A stretch of DNA of 64,000 bases from an uncultured Methylobacillus sp. Lineage in GTDB: Bacteria; Pseudomonadota; Gammaproteobacteria; Burkholderiales; Methylophilaceae. A program made the position numbers and the translations under genes. The stretch covers positions 62,001 to 126,000 of the forward strand of contig CAIJXJ010000262.1 of assembly GCA_903824575.1 (NCBI GenBank), written 5' to 3'. Positions 36,454 to 44,483 of this stretch are shown here, piece after piece (the first letter of the stretch is position 1; each line of letters starts with the position of its first letter). The notes beneath the pieces are model-generated. The model had not been told where the DNA came from. It was given only the letters and a program-made list of their open reading frames with translations, and ran no database searches.

Positions 36454-37479
36454 ATGGTCTACGAACAAGACCGCGAAGCCAGCGCGGTACTGTTGCGGCT
36501 TGCCGTGCAGCACATGAGCCAGCATGCGGCCGCGCTGACGCCAACCTGTTACGCCGTGTGGTATGAGTACCTGGCTGGCATTAACCCTCGCCTGACGCTT
36601 GGCATGGACGAACGGTTGATGGATGGCGGTGTGCTGGCCGATGCCAGTATTGAAGAACTTTACCGTAGCTATTGTTCCGAATTCAGCCTTGAGAAGCAGC
36701 AAAGCATACGCGAGGCCTCGCAAAATGTTCTGGGTAGCATCAGGCAGCAGGCCGAGGCAGTGCGTGCCCATAGCCATGAATTTGGCGGCCAGCTGGAACA
36801 GTCGGCGAGCAATATGAACGGACAAACAGATGCCGGGGTGCTGCGCGATATCATTGCTCAATTGCATGGTGAGACTGCTGCCGTGGCATCTTCCATGCAT
36901 GATCTCTCCCATAGCCTGGAAAGGAGTCAGGAAGAGATCGACGAACTTCGTTGCCAACTCGATAATGCCCGTGCCGAAGCTTTGCTCGATCCCTTGACCG
37001 GCGTCATGAATCGACGCGGGTTCGATAAAAGGATGGAGGAGTTTTATGGAATTGCGCGTCAGAAACAGCTTCCTCTTTCGCTGGCTGTGCTGGATATTGA
37101 TCACTTCAAGCTGGTCAATGACAGCTACGGCCATCTGTTTGGGGATCGCGTGATCAGGGGCCTGGCACAAATTTTAAAAGCCAACATCAAGGGCCGTGAC
37201 ACGGTGGCGCGCTTGGGCGGCGAAGAATTCGGCTTGCTATTGCCGGAAACCGAAACTGAGGGCGCTCTGGCGCTGTGTGAAAAAATCCGCAGCACCATGG
37301 CCGGCAGCCGCATCCGTCGGGCCAGCAATAACCAGGAGATCGGCGGCATTACGGTCTCCATCGGCGTGGCGACCCTGATGCCCGGCGAGGACAGGAATGC
37401 ATTCTTTGATCGCGCCGACCAGGCGATGTATGCCGCCAAGGCGGCTGGTCGAAACCAGATTACTGTGGCGCAGATTTGA
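36454..37479 (+). CDS. Diguanylate cyclase (GGDEF)
   Basis: This 341-residue cytosolic protein has an N-terminal helical region (residues 1-160, coiled-coil near SSMHDLSHSLERSQEEIDEL) and a GGDEF domain: DPLTGVMNRRGFDKRM, LAVLDIDHFKLVNDSYGH, and the active-site ARLGGEEFGLLLPE. It should make c-di-GMP from GTP. The product-inhibition I-site, normally RxxD five residues before GGEEF, reads KGRD, so allosteric inhibition may be weakened. No transmembrane helix or named sensor domain is visible. Confidence 0.93.
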   Translation: MVYEQDREASAVLLRLAVQHMSQHAAALTPTCYAVWYEYLAGINPRLTLGMDERLMDGGVLADASIEELYRSYCSEFSLEKQQSIREASQNVLGSIRQQAEAVRAHSHEFGGQLEQSASNMNGQTDAGVLRDIIAQLHGETAAVASSMHDLSHSLERSQEEIDELRCQLDNARAEALLDPLTGVMNRRGFDKRMEEFYGIARQKQLPLSLAVLDIDHFKLVNDSYGHLFGDRVIRGLAQILKANIKGRDTVARLGGEEFGLLLPETETEGALALCEKIRSTMAGSRIRRASNNQEIGGITVSIGVATLMPGEDRNAFFDRADQAMYAAKAAGRNQITVAQI

Positions 37480-37489
37480 TCTTTCCGGC

Positions 37490-39289
37490 ATGTTCGACGC
37501 CAAGGAATTCCTCAAGACCCTGACTCACCTGCCTGGCGTTTATCGTATGATCAATGCTGGCGACGAGGTGATTTATGTCGGCAAGGCAGGTGATCTGAAA
37601 AAACGTGTCGCATCCTATTTCCAGAAGAATCTGCCAAGCCCGCGCACGCGCATGATGGTGTCGCAGATTGTGCGTATTGAGACCACAGTGACGCGCTCCG
37701 AGGGCGAGGCGCTGCTGCTGGAAAACAACTTCATCAAGCAGTTGATGCCGCGCTACAACGTGCTGTTTCGCGACGACAAGTCTTATCCCTACATCATGCT
37801 GTCAGGTGACGAGTTCTCGTGCCTCGCTTTCCATCGGGGCTCACAGCAAAAGAGCAATCGTTACTACGGTCCGTTTCCAAATTCTGTAGCAGTACGCGAG
37901 AGTATCCAGCTGTTGCAGAAGGTGTTTCGTCTGCGTACCTGTGAGAATTCCGTGTTCAGCAATCGCTCGCGGCCTTGCCTGCAATACCAGATTGAACGCT
38001 GTACGGCACCCTGTGTAGGATATATTTCAGAGCAGAATTACCGGCGTGACGTCGAGCATGCCGCCCTGTTCCTGGAAGGGCGTGAGCAGCAGGTACTGGA
38101 TGACTTGAGTGCGTGCATGACGGCGGCGGCGACGGACCAGAACTACGAACTTGCTGCCATTTATCGCGACCGTATGCAGAGTCTGCGGCAGGTGCAGGCG
38201 CGGCAGTTCGTCAGCGACTTCAGGAGCGGGGACGCCGACGTGGTGGTATGTGTAACCAGTTCGGGCCTGATGTGCGTCAATCTGGTGATGATACGTGGCG
38301 GGCGGCACGTGGGGGATCGCAGCTATTTCCCCAGGAACACCGATGACTGTGAGCCGCAAGCTGTGTTGCAGGCCTTCCTGCAGCAGCATTATATGCAGCA
38401 ACCAGTGCCGCCCTTGATCATTACCGGCGTGGAACTGGAGCCCGATGGGCTGGAAGAAATCCTGAGCGAACGTGCCGGCAAGAAGGTGCAGATTAGCAGT
38501 TATGCCGGTGGAGATAGACGGGTTTGGTTGAAAATGGCCGAGACCAATGCCGAGCTGGCCTTGGGGCAGCATCTGGCGCAAAAGGCAACGCAGGAAGGTC
38601 GATTGCAGGCGTTGCGCGAGGCACTCGAGTTACCGGAAAGTCTGGCGCGCATTGAATGTTTCGATATCAGCCATACCATGGGGGAAGCGACCGTGGCCTC
38701 TTGCGTGGTATTCGACCAGGGCACGATGCAGAGTTCACAATATCGGCGTTACAACATCGAGGGCATCACGCCGGGCGATGACTATGCCGCCATGCGCGTC
38801 GCCTTGACCCGGCGCTACACTAAAATCGCGTCAGGCGAGGGCCGTGTGCCTGACCTGATTTTCATCGATGGCGGTCGTGGTCAGCTTGGCGTGGCGGGGG
38901 AAGTTCTGCAGGAAGTCGGCTTGCCCGGTATCTTGTTGGTCGGCATCGCCAAGGGTGAGGAGCGCCGGCCAGGCCTTGAACAGATGATCTTCCCTGACCG
39001 CGAAGACGCGCTGCAACTGCCCAAGGATAATCCGGGCCTGCACTTGCTGCAGCAGATTCGTGACGAGGCGCACCGCTTCGCTATCACCGGCCATCGTGGT
39101 CGCCGAGCCAAGGCGCTCGTGACATCGAGTCTGGAAGATATCGCCGGGGTGGGAGCACGCCGACGGCAAAAACTGCTGACACGCTTTGGTGGACTGTCTG
39201 GTGTCATGAAGGCCAGTACGGACGAGCTTGCACAAGTTGAAGGCATCAGCCAAACTCTGGCACAAACCATCTACGAGGCTTTGCATTGA
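37490..39289 (+). CDS. uvrC: UvrABC system protein C
   Basis: This 599-residue nuclease makes both incisions in nucleotide excision repair. The GIY-YIG domain is at the N-terminus (LPGVYRMINAGDEVIYVGKA), the UvrB-binding UVR segment near residues 205-240, the RNase H-like C-terminal endonuclease around FIDGGRGQLG, and tandem HhH motifs at the end (LEDIAGVGARRRQKLLTRFG). The ATG at 37490 (MFDAKEFLKTLTHLPG) is the family start; the upstream frame overlaps the cyclase gene. Confidence 0.97.
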   Translation: MFDAKEFLKTLTHLPGVYRMINAGDEVIYVGKAGDLKKRVASYFQKNLPSPRTRMMVSQIVRIETTVTRSEGEALLLENNFIKQLMPRYNVLFRDDKSYPYIMLSGDEFSCLAFHRGSQQKSNRYYGPFPNSVAVRESIQLLQKVFRLRTCENSVFSNRSRPCLQYQIERCTAPCVGYISEQNYRRDVEHAALFLEGREQQVLDDLSACMTAAATDQNYELAAIYRDRMQSLRQVQARQFVSDFRSGDADVVVCVTSSGLMCVNLVMIRGGRHVGDRSYFPRNTDDCEPQAVLQAFLQQHYMQQPVPPLIITGVELEPDGLEEILSERAGKKVQISSYAGGDRRVWLKMAETNAELALGQHLAQKATQEGRLQALREALELPESLARIECFDISHTMGEATVASCVVFDQGTMQSSQYRRYNIEGITPGDDYAAMRVALTRRYTKIASGEGRVPDLIFIDGGRGQLGVAGEVLQEVGLPGILLVGIAKGEERRPGLEQMIFPDREDALQLPKDNPGLHLLQQIRDEAHRFAITGHRGRRAKALVTSSLEDIAGVGARRRQKLLTRFGGLSGVMKASTDELAQVEGISQTLAQTIYEALH

Positions 39290-39855
39290 TGCAATGGAAT
39301 GTTCCGAATGTTCTGACCCTGTTGCGGATTCTCATGATCCCGCTGTTCGTCGGTGTGTTCTACCTGCCAGAGAGCCTGATGTCATCCCCATTGCGGGATT
39401 TCTATGCTACCCTGATTTTTGTGCTGGCGGCAGTGACTGACTGGCTGGATGGCTACTTCGCACGCAGGCTCAACCAGACCTCGGCCTTCGGTGCCTTTCT
39501 AGATCCGGTGGCGGATAAACTGATGGTCGCAGCAGCCTTGATTGTGCTGGTCGAGTTCGGCCGGGTTGGCGCGGTGGTTGCGCTTATCATTATCGGCCGC
39601 GAAATTACGATTTCCGCTTTGCGAGAATGGATGGCCGGCATCGGCCAGGGCAAGGGGGTAGCTGTGGCCATGATAGGCAAGATCAAAACGGCAGCACAGA
39701 TGATCGCGATCCCGTTTCTGCTTTACTCCCATCCGGTTGCAGGAATTGACGCAAAATTGCTCGGTACCGGGCTGATTTATGTCGCGGCATTTTTGACTTT
39801 GCTGTCAATGGCTTACTACCTGAGGGCGGCCTGGCCGCAAATGTGCAAGCAATAA
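39289..39855 (+). CDS. pgsA: CDP-diacylglycerol-glycerol-3-phosphate 3-phosphatidyltransferase
   Basis: This 188-residue inner-membrane enzyme makes phosphatidylglycerol phosphate. The CDP-alcohol phosphotransferase motif is complete: DWLDGYFAR, then 8 residues, G and DPVADK (D-G-x2-A-R-x8-G-x3-D-x3-D). N-terminal MQWNVPNVLTLLRI is typical. Its ATG shares one base with the uvrC stop (TGATG). The uvrC-pgsA-tRNA-Gly order is widely conserved in proteobacteria. Confidence 0.96.
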   Translation: MQWNVPNVLTLLRILMIPLFVGVFYLPESLMSSPLRDFYATLIFVLAAVTDWLDGYFARRLNQTSAFGAFLDPVADKLMVAAALIVLVEFGRVGAVVALIIIGREITISALREWMAGIGQGKGVAVAMIGKIKTAAQMIAIPFLLYSHPVAGIDAKLLGTGLIYVAAFLTLLSMAYYLRAAWPQMCKQ

Positions 39856-39881
39856 AACTGCAACACAACGTGCGTCAGTGC

Positions 39882-39909
39882 TTGACGCAAAGTTTGAAAT
39901 CCTTATAAT
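39882..39909 (+). promoter_or_regulatory. Sigma-70 promoter of tRNA-Gly
   Basis: TTGACG (39882-39887) and a perfect TATAAT (39904-39909) are separated by 16 bases; the tRNA starts 14 bases after the -10 box. The GCGCC just after the -10 box resembles a stringent-control discriminator. Confidence 0.88.
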
Positions 39910-39923
39910 GGCGCCTTCTCCAA

Positions 39924-39999
39924 GCGGGAGTAGCTCAGTTGGTAGAGCGCAACCTTGCCAAGGTTGAGGTCGCGAGTTCGAGACTCGTCTCCCGCTCCA
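39924..39999 (+). tRNA. tRNA-Gly, anticodon GCC
   Basis: The 76-nt cloverleaf is complete: acceptor GCGGGAG/CTCCCGC, D-arm GCTC..GAGC, anticodon arm CAACC-TTGCCAA-GGTTG with anticodon GCC, T-arm GCGAG-TTCGAGA-CTCGT (one wobble), discriminator T and an encoded CCA. It lies 68 bases after pgsA with its own promoter. Confidence 0.98.
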
Positions 40000-40050
40000 G
40001 TATATTTTAAAAAGCATGAATGCTTGAATTTTGCCGGGTTTCGGTCAATA

Positions 40051-40120
40051 TTTAAAGTACAGAAAGCTTTTTTAAAGTGGTGCATAAAGTTTAAAGTACA
40101 GAAGTTAAAGTGCAGAAAGC
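40051..40120 (+). repeat. Short direct repeats after tRNA-Gly
   Basis: TTTAAAGTACAGAA occurs at 40051-40064 and 40090-40103, with a third partial copy TTAAAGTGCAGAAAGC at 40105-40120. They fill the 187-base gap between the tRNA and the algC stop. They might derive from small insertions at a tRNA 3' end, but no integrase or att-like copy of the tRNA end is present. Confidence 0.6.
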
Positions 40121-40186
40121 CGGGACTGAGAGGTCGCTGGCTTTTTTTACGTCCGGAATTCTACTGGCTGATTGCTTATTTTCTGG

Positions 40187-41563
40187 CTAAAACGGCAGTT
40201 TTGCGTCAGGATGGTCGGCCAGAATGACCAGCCTGAATTGCTTCTGGATACGCTCAAGTGCGCTGCTATTGTCGGCCTCGAAGCGGAGAACGAGTGCGGG
40301 AGTGGTGTTGGACGAGCGCATCAGGCCGAAGCCGTCGGCATACTCCACGCGCAGGCCGTCGATGGTGATGATGTCTTGCGCGCCTTCGAATTTTGCCGTC
40401 TGTTGCAGCAGGCGCTCCATCAGCAGATGCGGTTCGCCTTCCTGCATGGCCAGGTGCAACTCCGGCGTAGAGATGCTATCTGGCAGAGCATTCAGGATGG
40501 CGGATGGATCCGCAGTCCGGCTCAGGATTTCCAGCAGGCGGCAGGCGGCGTAGAGGCCATCATCGAAGCCATACCAGCGTTCCTTGAAAAAAATATGTCC
40601 GGTCATCTCGCCCGCCAGTGCGGCACCTGTTTCTTTCATCTTGGCCTTGATCAGCGAGTGGCCACTTTTCCATAGCAATGGCACGCCGCCATGTGCGCTA
40701 ATCCATGGATGCAGGTGGCGGGTGGATTTGATGTCGTAGATGACGGTGGCGCCGAGTTGGCGTGACAACACGTCGGCTGCAAACAACAGCAACTGACGGT
40801 CAGGAAAGATAATGTTGCCCTCCCGGGTAACGACGCCCAGGCGATCAGCGTCGCCGTCGAAAGCGAGGCCCAGTTCGGCGTCACCATTCTTGACGGTGTG
40901 AATCAGGTCGGCCAGATTTTCTGGCACCGAAGGGTCCGGGTGATGGTTGGGGAAGTGGCCGTCCACCTCGCAGAACAGTTCTTCCACCTGGCATCCCAGC
41001 GCGCGCAACAGTTTCCCCGCGTAGGCACCGGCCACACCGTTGCCGCTGTCCACGGCGATTTTCATTGACCGTTCAAGTTTGATGTCGGACGTGATGCGGT
41101 CGCTATAGGCGACCGCGATGTCCTGTCGTGCGTAGCTGCCATTGCCGCTAGTGAAATCGTGCTGTTCGATGCGGCTATGCAGACGCTGTATGGCGTCTCC
41201 CGACAGCGTTTCCCCGCCCAACACCACCTTGAGGCCGTTGTAGTCCGGCGGATTGTGACTGCCGGTCACCATTACGCCGCAGCCGGTTTCGAGATGGCAG
41301 GCGGCAAAGTAAACCATGGGCGTGGTGACCATGCCGAGGTCGATGACATGGATGCCGGATTTCTGCAAGCCGCGAGCCAAGGCCGCGGCCAGGCAAGGGC
41401 CGGACAGTCGGCCGTCGTAGCCGATGACAACTCGTGCCTGACGGCGTGCCGATGCCTCGCTACCGATGGACTGGCCTATGGCCTCGACGATTTCCGACGT
41501 CAGGGTGTGGCCGACGATGCCACGGATGTCGTAGGCCTTGAAGATTTCCTTGGGTATCAGCAC
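40187..41563 (-). CDS. algC: Phosphomannomutase/phosphoglucomutase
   Basis: This 458-residue alpha-D-phosphohexomutase has FKAYDIRGIVG, the phosphoserine loop TGSHNPPDYNG (about residue 98), the Mg2+ loop AFDGDADRLGVV, and sugar-binding GEMTGHIFF and late RSSNTTPALVLRFE. It supplies mannose-1-P or glucose-1-P for LPS, exopolysaccharide and possibly glycoprotein sugars. The start is GTG at 41563. Substrate choice between PMM and PGM cannot be read directly, but AlgC-type enzymes use both. Confidence 0.94.
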   Translation of the reverse strand: MLIPKEIFKAYDIRGIVGHTLTSEIVEAIGQSIGSEASARRQARVVIGYDGRLSGPCLAAALARGLQKSGIHVIDLGMVTTPMVYFAACHLETGCGVMVTGSHNPPDYNGLKVVLGGETLSGDAIQRLHSRIEQHDFTSGNGSYARQDIAVAYSDRITSDIKLERSMKIAVDSGNGVAGAYAGKLLRALGCQVEELFCEVDGHFPNHHPDPSVPENLADLIHTVKNGDAELGLAFDGDADRLGVVTREGNIIFPDRQLLLFAADVLSRQLGATVIYDIKSTRHLHPWISAHGGVPLLWKSGHSLIKAKMKETGAALAGEMTGHIFFKERWYGFDDGLYAACRLLEILSRTADPSAILNALPDSISTPELHLAMQEGEPHLLMERLLQQTAKFEGAQDIITIDGLRVEYADGFGLMRSSNTTPALVLRFEADNSSALERIQKQFRLVILADHPDAKLPF

Positions 41564-41631
41564 GATGACGCCTGTCGTGATTTGTTACTTGAGTCGGCCT
41601 GAGATTCTTAACAGCCGCGCGCGAGCTGCAC

Positions 41632-42876
41632 TCAATGCCCTTCGCCCGATAGCATGCATACCCATGCCATGGCGTCGCCCTGGCACTTGAGGATGGTTTG
41701 CATCGGGATGTGAAGTCTCGCCGCCAGGCTCTCTATCTGGTCGAAGTCGCCGGATTCAAGATTTTCGCACAGGGATAACAGGTAGCCGATGCGGCCCTCG
41801 CGCTTGAGCAGGGCATCTCGTAAAACGTCTGCCGGATTAAGCAGCTGGATGATTTCTTCCATGCCCATGCCGAGCAGGGCGTCTGCCAGTGAAAGCATGC
41901 CGGCCATATGTGCCTGTTCCTGAAATGATCCCAGTTCGTGGCTGGCATGTTGCGCCAGCAATTCCATCAGTTTGCCACGCTTGGCTGCGAGTTGCAGCAG
42001 CGCAGAGGGAAAACCACCCTTGTCGTCGAGCGAGTACAGTAGCAGTTGTATCCAGCGGATGAGCTGGTTGCGTCCCAGCAGGTTAAGCGCCTGACGGATC
42101 GAACCGATCTTGCTGCTAGTGCCGAAGGCTGCCGTATTCACCAGTCTCAGCAGGTGGTAGACCAGCCCCGGATTTTCCCTGAATATCTCTTCTATCACGC
42201 TGCCATGTGCATCGGCCATCAATTGCGCCAGCAGATTGACGACGGTAAGCTTGGCCGGATCAGGACGTTTGCCCTCGATAAAGGTCGGGCGGGCGAAGTA
42301 GTAGCCCTGGAACATGTGAAATCCTAACTGGTGGCAGAATGCCGCGTCCTCGGCAGTTTCCACTTTTTCGGCCAGCAGTTTGACATTCCAGGGCTTGAGT
42401 TGCAGCACCAGAGCGGCAAGCTCGGATGCAGGCACTTCCTGCAGGTCTATCTTGACGAAGTCGGCAACGCTCAGCAGGGGTGAATGCCCGCTTGGCACGC
42501 AGGTGAAATGATCCAGTGCGATGGCGTAGCCGCGTGACTTCAGTTCACGGCAGCGGCTGATCACGGCCTCCGTCGGCGCCAGGGTCGCCGGTAATTGCAG
42601 TGTCACGTTCATGCGGGGGAGGAATTCGAGCATTTCGCTCATCAGCAATTCTTCAACGATATTGAAGAACAGGTTGTACCTGCAATGCGCGGCATCCCCG
42701 TTGGCGTGGATGAAGGCGCTGATGATGACGCCGGCGGACATGGTGGTTGGATCGTCGGTCTGCGCCCGCATGTCGAGGCGATCCCGGTACAACAACTCCA
42801 TGCCGATAATGGTATGAACGCGATCCAGAACGGGCTGGAAGGCAAAGGCAAAATCTCTGGTGTCGGATGGTTTCAT
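41632..42876 (-). CDS. EAL and HDOD domain signalling protein (YuxH-like)
   Basis: This roughly 414-residue protein has an N-terminal EAL-like domain (FAFQPVLDRVHTIIGMELLYRD) and a C-terminal HDOD domain (NPGLVYHLLRLVNTAAFG, IRQALNLLGRNQLIRWIQLLL in parts). The EAL motif reads ELL, but many other catalytic residues of phosphodiesterases are missing, as usual in this architecture, so it probably binds rather than cleaves c-di-GMP. The start at 42876 (MKPSDTRDFAFAF) is preferred by homology; the frame opens at 42945. It sits divergent from hemN, two genes away from the flagellin-linked cassette. Confidence 0.9.
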   Translation of the reverse strand: MKPSDTRDFAFAFQPVLDRVHTIIGMELLYRDRLDMRAQTDDPTTMSAGVIISAFIHANGDAAHCRYNLFFNIVEELLMSEMLEFLPRMNVTLQLPATLAPTEAVISRCRELKSRGYAIALDHFTCVPSGHSPLLSVADFVKIDLQEVPASELAALVLQLKPWNVKLLAEKVETAEDAAFCHQLGFHMFQGYYFARPTFIEGKRPDPAKLTVVNLLAQLMADAHGSVIEEIFRENPGLVYHLLRLVNTAAFGTSSKIGSIRQALNLLGRNQLIRWIQLLLYSLDDKGGFPSALLQLAAKRGKLMELLAQHASHELGSFQEQAHMAGMLSLADALLGMGMEEIIQLLNPADVLRDALLKREGRIGYLLSLCENLESGDFDQIESLAARLHIPMQTILKCQGDAMAWVCMLSGEGH

Positions 42877-43112
42877 CTGCGCGGACTTTATTAAATTAAA
42901 GGCGCAACGGCGAATGTTCGGGGAGTTTGGTGGCTCCGCTGTCATTTGGCTGTCTGCCAGGAAGATCGGAAACTTTGCGTCACTGCCTTTCGGTCAGTTT
43001 TGCCCTTGTCAACATGACGCATATTCCGACTAATCGAGTTTTATGTCAATGAAATGAGCGGCATGAGTTGCGGGGTGCAAGAATATTGAGTTCGGGGGTT
43101 ATAATACGTGCC

Positions 43113-44483
43113 ATGAAATTATCTGCTGATTTGCTCCACAAATACGTCAAGGCCGGTCCGCGTTACACCTCGTACCCCACTGCGCCCTATTTCAACGAGA
43201 GTTTTGGACCTGCGCAATGGGAACAAGAGTTGCGTGCCAGCCAGGACCAAGGGCGCGACATCTCGCTGTATGCGCATATCCCGTTCTGTGACACGCTGTG
43301 CTATTACTGCGGTTGCAACATGATTGCGACTAAAGATTACAGTAAGGCGACGTCCTATCTGGAGGTGCTGTTTCAGGACATTGAACGGATCGCTGCCTTG
43401 ACCAATCCGGCGCGACAAGTACGTCAACTGCACTGGGGCGGCGGAACGCCTACTTACCTCAAGCCAGATGATATTCGTCGTTTGGCTGCGCACATGACGG
43501 GCAAATTCAACATGGCGGTGGACGCGGAAATCGGCTGTGAGATGGACCCGCGCGAATTGACGCGCGACCATGTGCGCGCCCTGCGTGCATCTGGCTTCAA
43601 TCGCCTGAGTCTGGGAGTGCAGGATCTCGATCATCAGGTGCAGGTGGCTGTCAACCGCGTGCAACCGGAAGTCTTGATCCGCGAAGTTTATGGCTGGATC
43701 CGCGACGAGGGTTTTGCCAGCGTCAACTTCGACATCATGGTCGGCCTGCCGCACCAGACTCTGTCCAGCTTCGAGCGCACGCTGGATACGGTGATCGCGA
43801 TGGCACCGGACCGTTTCGCCGTGTTTAATTACGCCCATGTGCCCTGGATGAAGAAGCACCAGAAACTGATTGTGGAAGAGACTCTGCCGCAGCTCGATGT
43901 GCGTCTCGAGTTGCAGAAACTGACGCTGGAGAAACTCACCGCAGCGGGTTACGTCTATATCGGCATGGACCATTTCGCCCGCCCCGATGACGAACTGGTC
44001 AAGGCGCAGCAATTAAAGACCTTGTATCGCAATTTTCAGGGTTATACCACACACAAGAATTGCGACATCCTGGCCTTTGGCGCCTCCGCCATCAGTCAGA
44101 CCGATGATGTTTACGCGCAGAACAGCAAGGTGCTGTCAGATTACCGCAGCATGGTCGAAGCGGGACAGTTGCCGGTCGAACGGGGCTTGCGCATCAGCCA
44201 TGAAGACAAGTTGCGGCGCGAGGCCATCACCAGCATCATGTGCGATCTGGAACTGGACAAGGCGGCGTTTGGTGGGCAATGGGGTATCGATTTTGACCAG
44301 TATTTCGGCCAAGCATTGGAAGACCTCAAGGCCATGCAGGATGATGGTCTGGTCTTGCTGGAAGCCGACAAGGTGCGCGTGACCGAGGCGGGGCGTGTTT
44401 TCCTGCGCAACATCGCCATGGCATTCGACAGCTATCTGGCACAACCGGCAAGCGACAAGCCGCGCTATTCCAAGACAGTCTGA
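43113..44483 (+). CDS. hemN: Oxygen-independent coproporphyrinogen III oxidase
   Basis: This 456-residue radical SAM enzyme decarboxylates coproporphyrinogen III for anaerobic haem synthesis. The cluster motif is PFCDTLCYYCGC; KAGPRYTSYPTAPYF, QLHWGGGTPTYL, NRLSLGVQDLD and YIGMDHFARPDDEL are all HemN signatures. The ATG at 43113 follows a TATAAT box by only 7 bases, with no visible ribosome site. Its last 19 bases overlap the end of the convergent ATP-grasp gene. Confidence 0.96.
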   Translation: MKLSADLLHKYVKAGPRYTSYPTAPYFNESFGPAQWEQELRASQDQGRDISLYAHIPFCDTLCYYCGCNMIATKDYSKATSYLEVLFQDIERIAALTNPARQVRQLHWGGGTPTYLKPDDIRRLAAHMTGKFNMAVDAEIGCEMDPRELTRDHVRALRASGFNRLSLGVQDLDHQVQVAVNRVQPEVLIREVYGWIRDEGFASVNFDIMVGLPHQTLSSFERTLDTVIAMAPDRFAVFNYAHVPWMKKHQKLIVEETLPQLDVRLELQKLTLEKLTAAGYVYIGMDHFARPDDELVKAQQLKTLYRNFQGYTTHKNCDILAFGASAISQTDDVYAQNSKVLSDYRSMVEAGQLPVERGLRISHEDKLRREAITSIMCDLELDKAAFGGQWGIDFDQYFGQALEDLKAMQDDGLVLLEADKVRVTEAGRVFLRNIAMAFDSYLAQPASDKPRYSKTV

